Origin: CAWJJM01 sp963843275
Lineage (GTDB): Bacteria > Acidobacteriota > Thermoanaerobaculia > Multivoradales > JBCCEF01
Length of the DNA stretch: 64,000 bases
Assembly (NCBI GenBank): GCA_963843275.1
Contig: CAWJJM010000012.1
Coordinates: forward strand, 1,054,001 to 1,118,000
Direction: 5' to 3'
The notes beneath the pieces are model-generated. The model searched no databases and was not told the DNA's origin. It saw only the letters and a program-made list of their open reading frames with translations. Shown piece after piece: positions 37,700 to 46,059 of this stretch. Each line of letters begins with the position of its first letter. The first letter of the stretch is position 1. The translations under genes were made by a program, and so were the position numbers.

Positions 37700-37749
37700 C
37701 CCCCCGCCGCGGCGCCGGCCGGGGGTGGCACGGGGCGCTCGGGACCGGC

Positions 37750-38601
37750 TCAGGAGGACTTCTTGCCGGCGGTCTTCTTGCGCGCCGCGGGCTTGCGGCT
37801 GGCGCGCTTGGCGGGCTTCTTGTCGGAGTCCGCCTCGCCCAGGCTCGCCTTGAGCGCCGCCATCAGGTCGATGATCTGCGCCTTCGGCGCCTCTTCCGGC
37901 GGAGCGACGATCTCCTTGCCCTCGACCTTGCGCTGGATCAGCTCCCAGGTGCGCTTGCGCTGCTGGTCCTCGTAGCGCTCGGGGTGGAACTCGTCGTCGG
38001 CGATCTGATCGATGAGCTGGAGGGCGAGGTCGAGCTCCGACGGCTTGACCTCGGCGGCGCCCACCGGCACCTCGGAGAAGGCGCGGATCTCCTCGGGGTA
38101 GCGGAGCTGCTGCAGGATCAGGCCTTCCTCGAAGGGCCGCAGCAGCACCAGGTAGTCCTTGCCGCGGGCGGCGTAGCGGGCCAGCGCCGCGCGCCCGGAG
38201 TCGCGCATCGCCTGGGCGAGGAGCCGGTACGGTTTCGCACCGCCCTTGTCGGGTCCGAGGTAGTAGGACTTCTCGAAGTGGACCGGGTCGACCTCGGGAA
38301 GCGGCACGAACTCGGTGATCTCGATGGCGTTGGTGGGCTCGGGGTTGAGCGCCTTGAGCTCCTCGTCGCTGAACAGCACGTACTGTCCCTTGGCGAACTC
38401 GTAGCCCTTGGCGATCTCGTCGCGCTCCACCAGCACGTCGTCGGTGGGGCAGTAGTACTTGTACTGCAGCCGGGTGCCGCAGGTCCGGTGGACCATGTTG
38501 AAGCGGACGTCGCCGGTGGTCTCGCCGGTGGAGTAGAGCTTGACCGGGATCGCCACCAGGCCGAACGAGATCGTCGCGGAGCTCATCGCACGGGCGCTCA
38601 T
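37750..38601 (-). CDS. ku: Ku DNA end-binding protein
   Basis: A 283-residue bacterial Ku. The start SSATISFGLVAIPVKLYS is the family signature, followed by HRTCGTRLQYKYYCP, EEIAKGYE-like EIAKGYEFAKGQYV and EITEFVPLPEVDPVHFEKSYYL. The C terminus is a Lys/Ala-rich tail that typically binds DNA and recruits LigD. ATG 38601 or 38586 may be the start; both lack a Shine-Dalgarno sequence, and a promoter sits directly upstream of 38601. It is divergent from ligD. Confidence 0.93.
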   Translation of the reverse strand: MSARAMSSATISFGLVAIPVKLYSTGETTGDVRFNMVHRTCGTRLQYKYYCPTDDVLVERDEIAKGYEFAKGQYVLFSDEELKALNPEPTNAIEITEFVPLPEVDPVHFEKSYYLGPDKGGAKPYRLLAQAMRDSGRAALARYAARGKDYLVLLRPFEEGLILQQLRYPEEIRAFSEVPVGAAEVKPSELDLALQLIDQIADDEFHPERYEDQQRKRTWELIQRKVEGKEIVAPPEEAPKAQIIDLMAALKASLGEADSDKKPAKRASRKPAARKKTAGKKSS

Positions 38602-38607
38602 GATCGG

Positions 38608-38637
38608 GTAATACTAGCATTGATGCACACTTGTCCA
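38608..38637 (-). promoter_or_regulatory. promoter TGGACA-18-TATTAC for ku, leaderless
   Basis: On the minus strand TGGACA (38637-38632) and TATTAC (38613-38608) have an 18-base spacer, and the ATG at 38601 comes 6 bases after the -10. The spacer is AT-rich against the local background. The same 70-base gap must also hold the ligD promoter. Confidence 0.6.
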
Positions 38638-38669
38638 GCGAGGGGGCACGTCGCGGGAGGGCGGCGGAG

Positions 38670-41264
38670 GTGAGCGGCCGCCCGCCGCGCGCCCCCGACG
38701 GGCTCGCCGACTACCGCCGCAAGCGGTCCGCCGGGGCGACCCCCGAGCCGCCCGGCGGCACCGCCGAGGCCGACGTCGGCCGCCCGGGGCGGTTCGTGGT
38801 GCAGCAACACGCCGCGCGCCGCCTGCACTGGGACCTGCGGCTGGAGATCGACGGCGTGCTGCGCTCCTGGGCGGTGCCGCACGGCCCCTCTCTCGACCCG
38901 GCCGAGAAGCGGCTGGCGGTGGAGACCGAGGCGCACCCGGTCGAGTACTTCGACTTCGAGGGCGTGATCCCGGCGGGCAACTACGGCGCCGGGCCGATGA
39001 TCGTCTGGGACCGGGGGCTGTGGGTGCCGAAGCTCGACCCCGCCGAGGGGCCGCGCACCGGCAAGTATCTCTTCGAGCTCCGCGGCTACAAGCTGCGCGG
39101 CCTGTGGACGCTGGTGCGGACGGGGCGTCGCGGCGACCCGGAGCCGCGCCGGGACTGGCTGCTGATCAAGAAGCCCGACGCCTGGGCGACCGGCGAAGCG
39201 GCGACGGACCTCCCGGCCGGCTCCGTGCTCTCGGGGCTGACCGTCGGCGAGCTCGCCGCCGCCGCCGAGCGCGCTCCCGCCCTGGGGGCGGAGCTCGACG
39301 CCGCCGGGGCGCCGCGGCGGGAGCTGGCGCTCGCGACGGTCGAGCCGATGCTGGCCGCCCCGGGCGGCACGCCGTTCCGCGACGACGACTGGTGGTTCGA
39401 GCTCAAGTACGACGGCTATCGGCTGCTCGCCGGCACCGGGCGGGCGGTGGGGGAGGCCGCGGGCCCGGCGGGCCGGCGGCGGGTGGAGCTGCGCTACCGC
39501 AGCGGCCGGGAGGCGACCGCGACCTATCCCGACCTGGCGCGCGCCCTGGCCGCCCTGCCCTACGACGGGTTGGTGCTGGACGGCGAGGTCGTGGTCCTCG
39601 ACGACGAGGCGCGGCCCAGCTTCCAACGCCTGCAACGGCGGGCCCTGCTGTCGCGGCCCGGCGACGTGGCGCGGGCCGCCCTCGAGCTGCCGGCGGTGTA
39701 CTTCGTCTTCGACCTGCTGGCGGCGGAGGGCCGCGACCTGCGCGGCCTGCCGCTGGCGGAGCGCAAGCGCCTCCTGGCGCCGTTGCTGCCCGCCGCCGGG
39801 CCGGTGCGCTTCGCGGACCACCTGGTGGGCCGCGGCGACGAGCTCTTCGCAGCCGCCCGCGCCCACGGTCTCGAGGGGCTGATCGCCAAGCGGGCGGCCG
39901 CGCCCTACCGCGCCGGGCGCGGCGACGACTGGCGCAAGCTCCGCGCCGATCTGCGCGCCGACTTCGTGGTGGTCGGCTTCACCCGGGCGGCGGCGGGGGA
40001 GGGCGGCCTGGGCGCCCTGCACCTCGGGTGGATGGACGGCCCGCGCCTGGTCTACGCGGGGCGGGTGGGCAGCGGCCTGGCCCCTGCCGGCCTCGCCGAC
40101 CTGCGCCGGCGGCTCGAGGCGCTGGCGCGGCCGGATCCGCCGCTGTCGCCGCCGGCCGAGGGCGAGGCAGCGGCGCCCTCCGGTCCCGAGCACCGCTGGG
40201 TGGAGCCCCGGCTGGTCGCCAGCGTGCGCTACCGGGAGGTGACCGGTGCCGGCCAGCTGCGCCAGCCGGTGTTCCTCGAGCTGCGCGGGGACCGCCGCCC
40301 CGCCGACTGCCTGCGGCCCGCCGCGGCCGGCCGCCCGGAGGAGCCGCCGCCGGCGCCGCCGGCCCCCCCGCGCCGCGGCCGGTGGTGCGGCTCGACCCAC
40401 CCCGACAAGGTGTTCTGGCCCGACGCGGGGATCACCAAGGGCGACCTGGCCGCCTACTACCGGGCGGTGGCGCCGTGGCTGCTGCCCTACCTGCGGGACC
40501 GCCCGGTGGTGCTCGACCGCTACCCGGACGGGATCGACGGCAAGTCGTTCTTCCAGAAGCACGCCCCGGAGCCGCTGCCGGAGGGCGTGCGGACGGTGGC
40601 GGTGTGGTCGGAGGAGGCGGAGCGCGAGATCCGCTACTTCGTCTGCGACGACGAGGAGTCGCTGCTCTACCTGGTCAATCTGGCGACGATCCCCCTGCAC
40701 GTCTGGTCGAGCCGGGTCGGCTCGCTGCAGGCGCCCGACTGGTGCATCCTCGACCTCGACGCCAAGGACGCGCCGTTCTCCGCCGTGGTGCGGGTGGCGC
40801 GGGCGCTCGGGCGGCTGTGCCGCGAGCTGGGGCTGGAGGCGGCGATCAAGACCAGCGGGGCCACCGGCCTCCACGTCCTGCTGCCGCTGGGGGGCGCCGT
40901 CACGCACGAGGCGTCGCGCCAGCTCGCCGAGCTGCTGGCGCGGGTGGTGGTGGGGGAGCTGCCGGAGGACGCCTCGGTGGCGCGCTTGCCGCAGGCGCGC
41001 GCCGGCAAGGTCTACGTGGACTACCTGCAGAACGGCTACGGCAAGCTGCTGGTGGCGCCCTACTCGGTCCGCCCCCGGCCGGGCGCGCCGGTGTCGATGC
41101 CGTTGCGCTGGCGCGAGGTCGGGCCGCGGCTGGATCCGGCGCGGTTCACCCTGCGCTCGGCGCCCGGCCGGCTGCGCCGCCGCGACGCCGACCCGCTGCG
41201 CGGGGTCCTGGGCCCGGGGGGCGACCTGCGCCGGGCCCTCGAACGGCTCGCGGCGCGGCTGTGA
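38670..41264 (+). CDS. ligD: multifunctional ATP-dependent DNA ligase LigD
   Basis: About 864 residues in the order phosphoesterase, ligase, polymerase. The phosphoesterase (about 20-170) has FVVQQHAARRLHWDLRLE and PAGNYGAGPMIVWDRG. The ligase (about 225-520) has the nucleotidyl Lys in WFELKYDGYRLL and DGEVVVLD. The polymerase (about 570-860) has DGKSFFQKH, DWCILDLDAKD (catalytic DxD) and AIKTSGATGLHVLLPL. It seals breaks bound by Ku. The order is like the Pseudomonas enzyme. The start GTG 38670 follows GGGAGG; a TTG at 38631 is the longer alternative. Confidence 0.93.
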   Translation: MSGRPPRAPDGLADYRRKRSAGATPEPPGGTAEADVGRPGRFVVQQHAARRLHWDLRLEIDGVLRSWAVPHGPSLDPAEKRLAVETEAHPVEYFDFEGVIPAGNYGAGPMIVWDRGLWVPKLDPAEGPRTGKYLFELRGYKLRGLWTLVRTGRRGDPEPRRDWLLIKKPDAWATGEAATDLPAGSVLSGLTVGELAAAAERAPALGAELDAAGAPRRELALATVEPMLAAPGGTPFRDDDWWFELKYDGYRLLAGTGRAVGEAAGPAGRRRVELRYRSGREATATYPDLARALAALPYDGLVLDGEVVVLDDEARPSFQRLQRRALLSRPGDVARAALELPAVYFVFDLLAAEGRDLRGLPLAERKRLLAPLLPAAGPVRFADHLVGRGDELFAAARAHGLEGLIAKRAAAPYRAGRGDDWRKLRADLRADFVVVGFTRAAAGEGGLGALHLGWMDGPRLVYAGRVGSGLAPAGLADLRRRLEALARPDPPLSPPAEGEAAAPSGPEHRWVEPRLVASVRYREVTGAGQLRQPVFLELRGDRRPADCLRPAAAGRPEEPPPAPPAPPRRGRWCGSTHPDKVFWPDAGITKGDLAAYYRAVAPWLLPYLRDRPVVLDRYPDGIDGKSFFQKHAPEPLPEGVRTVAVWSEEAEREIRYFVCDDEESLLYLVNLATIPLHVWSSRVGSLQAPDWCILDLDAKDAPFSAVVRVARALGRLCRELGLEAAIKTSGATGLHVLLPLGGAVTHEASRQLAELLARVVVGELPEDASVARLPQARAGKVYVDYLQNGYGKLLVAPYSVRPRPGAPVSMPLRWREVGPRLDPARFTLRSAPGRLRRRDADPLRGVLGPGGDLRRALERLAARL

Positions 41265-41340
41265 CGACGCCGCGCCGGCGGCGGGTTAGGATGCGGGCCT
41301 GCTGTCGCCGTCCCGCTCACCCTCCCAGGAGTTCCGTCGC

Positions 41341-42297
41341 ATGGGCCTGCTCTCCGGATCCGTCAGCGTCACCCGCTACCACGTCACCGCCCGCCCCGCG
41401 GAGATCGACTTCGACGCCGCCCGTTTCCGGGCCATCGCCCCCGGGTCGGAGGTGCGCGAGTCGATCGGCTTCGTGCCCTTCGAGCCGGAGGCCGACTACC
41501 GCGCCGGCGACGCCCGTTGGGCCTTCCGGGTGCGGATCGACCGGCTGCGGCCGGACCCCACCGCGGTCGCGGAGCGCGTCCGGCAACTGGTGGCGGCGGA
41601 GGCGGAGGCCACCGGGGCCCCGTTCGTCGGCCCGCGGCGGCGGCGACAGCTCCGCCAGCTCGCCGAGGAGGAGCTGATCGTCGAGGCGCGGCCGCGCGCC
41701 CGGATCGTCGAGGGAGTGCTCGACGGGGACGTGCTGTGGCTCGCCACCACCGCCAAGACGGTGCTCGGCTCCTGCGCGACCCTGCTGCGCCGGGTCGGGG
41801 TGCTGATCGAGCCCAAGGCGCCCTGGGTCGATCGCGGGGAGGCGGCGGTGGAGAGCGACCTGGTGGAGCTCACCGAGCCGGGCCAGTCGGTGCTCGGCTG
41901 CCGCTTCCTGGGCGCGTTGGCGGGAGAGCGCGACCTCACCTTCGAGCCGGAGGCGGGCAGCGTGCGCCTGCGCAGCGGCGGTACCCGGGTGACGCTCACC
42001 GGCGCGGTCCTGCGCGACCTCCTCGCCTACGTCGAGCGCGGCGCCGAGGTGCTCGCCGCCAAGCTCACCACGGGCGAGGTCACCTTCCGCCTCGACGGAC
42101 GCTCCTGGAGGCTGGGCGGACTGCGCGTCGACGCGGCGCGCCACGCCCACTGGAGCGAGCGGCTGGACGAGCGCCTCGACGGCATCGCCGCCGTCTTCGA
42201 CCTGCTCGACGCCAAGTACGCGGAGATCGACCCGGCCCGCCTTCCCGCCCCCGTCCGCCGCGACGTCGCTCCCGCCGCCCTGGACGCCGCCGGCTGA
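41341..42297 (+). CDS. RdgC-like protein
   Basis: A 318-residue soluble protein. The N-terminal third has GSVSVTRYHVTAR and SIGFVPFEPEADY; the middle has EEELIVEARPRARIVEGVLDGDVLWLATTAKTVLGSCATLLRRVGV, which parallels the RdgC segment with a proline-rich PRAFSR strand pair and a helix of the type DTLALLRKSLG. RdgC proteins form rings around DNA and limit RecA. The match is by motif order, so confidence is moderate. A TAGGAT box lies at 41287-41292 and CCAGGAG near the ATG. It follows ligD, giving a DNA-repair context. Confidence 0.7.
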   Translation: MGLLSGSVSVTRYHVTARPAEIDFDAARFRAIAPGSEVRESIGFVPFEPEADYRAGDARWAFRVRIDRLRPDPTAVAERVRQLVAAEAEATGAPFVGPRRRRQLRQLAEEELIVEARPRARIVEGVLDGDVLWLATTAKTVLGSCATLLRRVGVLIEPKAPWVDRGEAAVESDLVELTEPGQSVLGCRFLGALAGERDLTFEPEAGSVRLRSGGTRVTLTGAVLRDLLAYVERGAEVLAAKLTTGEVTFRLDGRSWRLGGLRVDAARHAHWSERLDERLDGIAAVFDLLDAKYAEIDPARLPAPVRRDVAPAALDAAG

Positions 42298-42388
42298 TCT
42301 CCGCCCGGAGCGCCCACGCTCCGCGCCGGGGCCCGTCACCGAGAAGAGGTGGCGGTCACCTCGTCGGCGGCCCGCGCCGGGGAACGGC

Positions 42389-43055
42389 CTAGGAGTCGGG
42401 TTCCTCGCCTTCCGGCTCCACCAACCCCGACCGCAGGGCGAAGGCCACGGCCTGGGCGCGGTTGTGCAGGTGGAGCTTGTCGAGGATGTTGCGGACGTGG
42501 AACTTGACGGTGTTCTCGCTCACCCCGAGCTCGCGCGCCAGCTCGCGGTTGGAGGTGACGCCCTCGACCATCAGCTCGAGGACCTCCTGCTCGCGGTCGG
42601 TGAGGGCGTCGGGGTCCTGCACGCCCTCGGTGCGCTCGCGGGGGCGGGCGAACTCCTGCAGGAGCTTGCGCGCCAGCGCCGGGGTGAGCGCCGGCTCGTC
42701 CCGCGCCACGCCCTCGAGAAGCTCGAAGAAGCGGTCGGACTCGAGGTCCTTGAGCAGGTAGCCGCTGCGCGCCGCCCTTGATCGCCTCGAACAGGTCGGC
42801 GTCGTCGTCCGACGCGGTGAGGATCACCACCTTGACCCCGGGGGCCTCGAGCGCCAGGCGCCGGGTCGCCTCGATGCCGTTCATCTCGGGCATGGTCAGG
42901 TCCATCAGGACGACGTCGGGGGTCAGCTCCTTGGCCAGCTCGACGGCCTGCCGGCCGTTCGAGGCCTCGCCGACGACCTCCTGGTCGTGAGCGGTGAGCA
43001 GACTCCGCAGGCTGTCGCGGAACAGCGCGTGGTCGTCGGCGATGAGGATCCTCAT
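42389..43055 (-). CDS. NarL/LuxR-family response regulator, one 1-base insertion
   Basis: About 221 residues after repair. The receiver has MRILIADDHALF, phospho-acceptor VVLMDLTMPEMNG (Asp about 54) and VVILTASDDDADLFEAIKGGA. The C-terminal LuxR helix-turn-helix has LTDREQEVLELMVEG and ELGVSENTVKFHVRNILDKLHL. The frame shifts at 42770-42780 inside the conserved GARGYLLK region, consistent with one surplus base. ATG 43055 follows CAGGAGC and lies 20 bases after the cognate kinase gene. Confidence 0.88.
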
Positions 43056-43075
43056 GGTCGGCTCCTGGTCGTCCT

Positions 43076-44440
43076 TCAAGCGTTTTCCCGTCGTTGGGGT
43101 AGCTCGATACTAACCCGAGTTCCCTCTCCGGGGGTGGAAGCGATCGACAGCCGGGCGCCGATCGACTGCGCCCGCTCCCGCATGATCGCCAGGCCGAAGC
43201 GCGGGAAGTCGGCCCGCTCGAGGCCTTCGGGGTCGAAGCCGGAGCCGTTGTCCTCCACCGCCGCCTCCACCCATCCGTCGCGCTGGGCGAGCTCGATGCG
43301 GGCGTGGTCGGCGCGCGAATGCTTGCGGACGTTGGACAGGGCCTCCTGCAGGATGCGCAGCAACTGCAGCTCGGACAGCGGGGGCAGCACCGGCTCGCCC
43401 TCGACCTCGAGGACGGCCTCGATCCCGCTCTGCTGGCGCCAGCGGTCGACGAACTCGCCGAGCGCCTCGGAGAAGGCGCGGTCGGGCCCGAGGCTGGTGC
43501 GCAGGGCGAGGATCCCCTCACGGATCTCCGAGTAGACGTCGCGCGAGGCGGCGGCGAGCTGGCCGAGCTGGGCGCTGGCCTCCTCGGTCTTGCCCTTGCG
43601 GAGGAACTCCTGGACCGCCTGGGCCTTGGTGTTGACGTAGGCGACGACCTGGGCCATGCCGTCGTGCATCTCGCGGGCGATCCGCACCCGCTCCTCGGCC
43701 ACCGCCAGCGCCTGCAGCCGCTGGTGCAGGTGCACGTTGTCGATGGCGATGCCGGCGGCGTCGGCGAACCGCTCCAGGGTCTCGACGTCCTCCTCGCTGA
43801 ACTCGGGGGCGGTCTCCTTGTCGGCGAGGTAGAGGTTGCCCCGGAAGGGGCTGGTGCAGCTGATCGGCACCGCCAGCAGCGACCGCATGGGGGGGTGGCC
43901 CGGCGGGAAACCGGCCGAGCGGGGGTCGGCGGACATGTCCGAGATGCGCAGCCGCTGACCCTGGTGGAGCACCACGCCGAGCAGCCCGCGGCCGCGCGGC
44001 GGGTGCCCGATCAGCGCCCGCTCCTCGTCGCTGATCCCGGAGACGACGAACTCGTCGATCTCGCCGTTCTCGTCGACGACCGAGAGCGCGCCGTACTGCG
44101 CTTCGAGCAGGCCCCGCGCCTGGTGGACGATGTTCTGCAACACCGAGGACAGGGCGAGCTCGCCGTAGATGCTCGACGCCGCCTGGTGGAGGAGGAGCAG
44201 CTCCTGGTTCTTGCGCGCCAGCCGCGCCTGCATCCGCGACACCAGCTCGAAGGTGGCGCCGAAGTAGAAGAGGATGCCGACGAGCACCACGGCGCTCATC
44301 AACAGGTGGCCGCTCCAGGTGTCGAGGTGCGGCTGGATCAGGCGCCGCGACCACTCCAGAAACAGCAGGAAGACCAGGCCGGTGGCCAGGAAGACCCACT
44401 TGAGCTTGCGCAGCGGTAGCGTTTCGTCCACGGTCCCCAT
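43076..44440 (-). CDS. sensor histidine kinase (2 TM, GAF, NarL class)
   Basis: A 454-residue kinase. Two membrane helices (about 15-33 and 45-63) are followed by a coiled coil, a GAF domain (about 90-240) and HisKA_3 with RVRIAREMHDGMAQVVAYV (His about 260), then an HATPase domain with LQEALSNVRKHSRADHA and VEDNGSGFDPEG. There is almost no periplasmic loop, so the signal is likely cytoplasmic or in the membrane. TACAAT at 44466-44471 is a good -10, giving an untranslated leader of about 20 bases. It acts with the downstream regulator. Confidence 0.9.
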   Translation of the reverse strand: MGTVDETLPLRKLKWVFLATGLVFLLFLEWSRRLIQPHLDTWSGHLLMSAVVLVGILFYFGATFELVSRMQARLARKNQELLLLHQAASSIYGELALSSVLQNIVHQARGLLEAQYGALSVVDENGEIDEFVVSGISDEERALIGHPPRGRGLLGVVLHQGQRLRISDMSADPRSAGFPPGHPPMRSLLAVPISCTSPFRGNLYLADKETAPEFSEEDVETLERFADAAGIAIDNVHLHQRLQALAVAEERVRIAREMHDGMAQVVAYVNTKAQAVQEFLRKGKTEEASAQLGQLAAASRDVYSEIREGILALRTSLGPDRAFSEALGEFVDRWRQQSGIEAVLEVEGEPVLPPLSELQLLRILQEALSNVRKHSRADHARIELAQRDGWVEAAVEDNGSGFDPEGLERADFPRFGLAIMRERAQSIGARLSIASTPGEGTRVSIELPQRRENA

Positions 44441-44504
44441 CCGCGGCCGATCGTCGGCCCTGGTGATTGTAGACGACGGGCGCGGGCGGGCGAAACGTCG
44501 TGCT

Positions 44505-44747
44505 TCAGGCGGTCCGCGAGCGCGGCGGGGGGCGGCGGCAGCTGCGGTGCGTGCCGGTGCCGAGCAGGGTGTAGATGGGGCACCAGCCGGCGAGGCCCGT
44601 GACCACCGGGACCCAGCCGAAGATCAGCAGCGCCGAGCTCCAGACGCCGGGGGCCCAGCCGAACGATCCGATCAACAGCATGAGCAGTCCGACGAGGACG
44701 CGGAGCACCCGGTCCCAGGAGGCCATGTTGATCAGCGTCGTACGCAC
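44505..44747 (-). CDS. DUF2892 (YgaP-like) inner-membrane protein
   Basis: An 80-residue protein with ASWDRVLRVLVGLLMLLIGSF and a second helix ending VVTGLAGWCPIYTLLG, the standard DUF2892 pattern with Cys in GWCPIY. It has two membrane helices. In other proteins this domain is attached to rhodanese. GTG 44747 is preferred because GGAGGT stands just upstream; a longer frame to 44795 has no site. Its physiological role is unknown. Confidence 0.8.
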   Translation of the reverse strand: MRTTLINMASWDRVLRVLVGLLMLLIGSFGWAPGVWSSALLIFGWVPVVTGLAGWCPIYTLLGTGTHRSCRRPPPRSRTA

Positions 44748-44940
44748 GTGGTGGACCTCCGGGAGCGGCACCTGGATCGCCGGGACGGTGGACACGCCCT
44801 AGCTTCGCGCGCGGCGCCCCGGGGGGCCACCGCCGGGCGGGTGGGAGGCCGCGCGATCGGTGGGCGGTCTTTCGACCGCCCGAAGGGGTGGGTCGGACGG
44901 CCTGATCCCGCCGGGCCGGCGGATGCGAGAAGATGTGTCG

Positions 44941-45921
44941 GTGCGCGCCGTCCTCCCCGACGATCCGTCCGACCGCTCCGGCACGCCGCGGAGCGGCGAG
45001 CTGCCCGACCCCCGGCCCGGCGTCGGGGAGGTGCTGGTCGAGGTGCGGGCGGCGGGCCTCAACCGCGCCGACCTGCTGCAGCTCCGCGGCGCCTATCCGC
45101 CGCCGCCGGGGGAGAGCCCGGTGCCCGGGCTGGAGCTGGCCGGGATCGTGCGCACCCCGGGGCCCGGGGTCGACGGATGGGTGGCGGGCGACCGGGTGAT
45201 GGCGCTGGTGGCCGGCGGGGCGCACGCGGAATTCGCCGCCGTGCCGGCCGGGCAGCTCCTCCCGCTGCCGGCGGGGCTCTCCTTCACGGCCGCGGCCGCC
45301 GTCCCCGAGGCCGGCCTCACCGCCTGGACCAACCTGGTCGCGGAAGGGGAGCTGCGCCCGGGCGAGGCGGTGCTGGTGACCGGCGCCAACGGCGGCGTGG
45401 GCTCGCTGGCGGTGCAGCTCGCCGCCCAGCTCGGCGCCCGCGTGCTGGCGGCGGGCCGCCACCCCGAGCGCCTCGAGCCGCTGCGCCAGCTCGGTGCCGC
45501 GGCCTGCCTGGCGCTCGACGACGAGCTGGCGGACCGGGTGCGCGCGGTGACCGGCGGCCGCGGCGCCGACCTGGTGCTCGAGCTGGTCGGGGGCGAGCAA
45601 CTGCCGCGCAGCCTCGCGGCCCTGGCGCCCCAGGGGAGGCTGGTCGTGGTGGGGCTGATGGCGGGCCGCCGGGCCGAGATCGACCTGGGGCGGCTGCTGC
45701 GCGACCGCCTGCGGCTGATCGGCTCGGTGCTGCGCTCGCGCCCGCGCGAGGAGAAGGCCCGCCTGGTCGCCGCCTTCGGCGCCTTCGCCCTGCCCCGGCT
45801 CGCCGACGGCCGTCTCCGCCCGCGGATCGACCGCGTGTTCCCCTTCGCCCGCGTCGCCGAGGCCTACGCCGCCCTCGCCGCCGGCGGCGTCGAGGGCAAG
45901 ATCCTCCTCGAGATGGGGTAG
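44941..45921 (+). CDS. zinc-type alcohol dehydrogenase-like NADPH:quinone oxidoreductase
   Basis: About 326 residues. The N-terminal GroES-like fold has VRAAGLNRADLLQLRGAYP and PGLELAGIV; the Rossmann half has VLVTGANGGVGSLAVQLAAQLGARVLAAGR, DLVLELVGG and the closing VEGKILLEMG. The catalytic zinc ligands of true alcohol dehydrogenases are missing, as in QOR/PIG3 proteins. GTG 44941 gives the typical VRAVLPD start; ATG 44923 is the alternative. It is convergent with guaB. Confidence 0.87.
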   Translation: MRAVLPDDPSDRSGTPRSGELPDPRPGVGEVLVEVRAAGLNRADLLQLRGAYPPPPGESPVPGLELAGIVRTPGPGVDGWVAGDRVMALVAGGAHAEFAAVPAGQLLPLPAGLSFTAAAAVPEAGLTAWTNLVAEGELRPGEAVLVTGANGGVGSLAVQLAAQLGARVLAAGRHPERLEPLRQLGAAACLALDDELADRVRAVTGGRGADLVLELVGGEQLPRSLAALAPQGRLVVVGLMAGRRAEIDLGRLLRDRLRLIGSVLRSRPREEKARLVAAFGAFALPRLADGRLRPRIDRVFPFARVAEAYAALAAGGVEGKILLEMG

Positions 45922-46059
45922 AGGGCGCGCCCAGGGCGGCACCCTCGACGGGCCTTCGGGGGGGGGAGGGGACCCGGGACCCAGAGCCGGCGGCGCCGCG
46001 GCGAGGACGCCCGGTGCCAGGGGTAGCGAGGGCCGGCCGCCGGACCGGGCGGTCGCCCT

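Noticed and set aside
38598..40907. Long minus-strand frame antisense to ligD
   Set aside because: It is the high-GC shadow of ligD; the plus frame has all catalytic motifs of ligase and polymerase.
45922..46059. G-rich run as regulatory element between the quinone oxidoreductase and guaB
   Set aside because: The run of nine G bases lies between convergent gene ends in a GC-rich background; no paired arms or partner site support a specific function.
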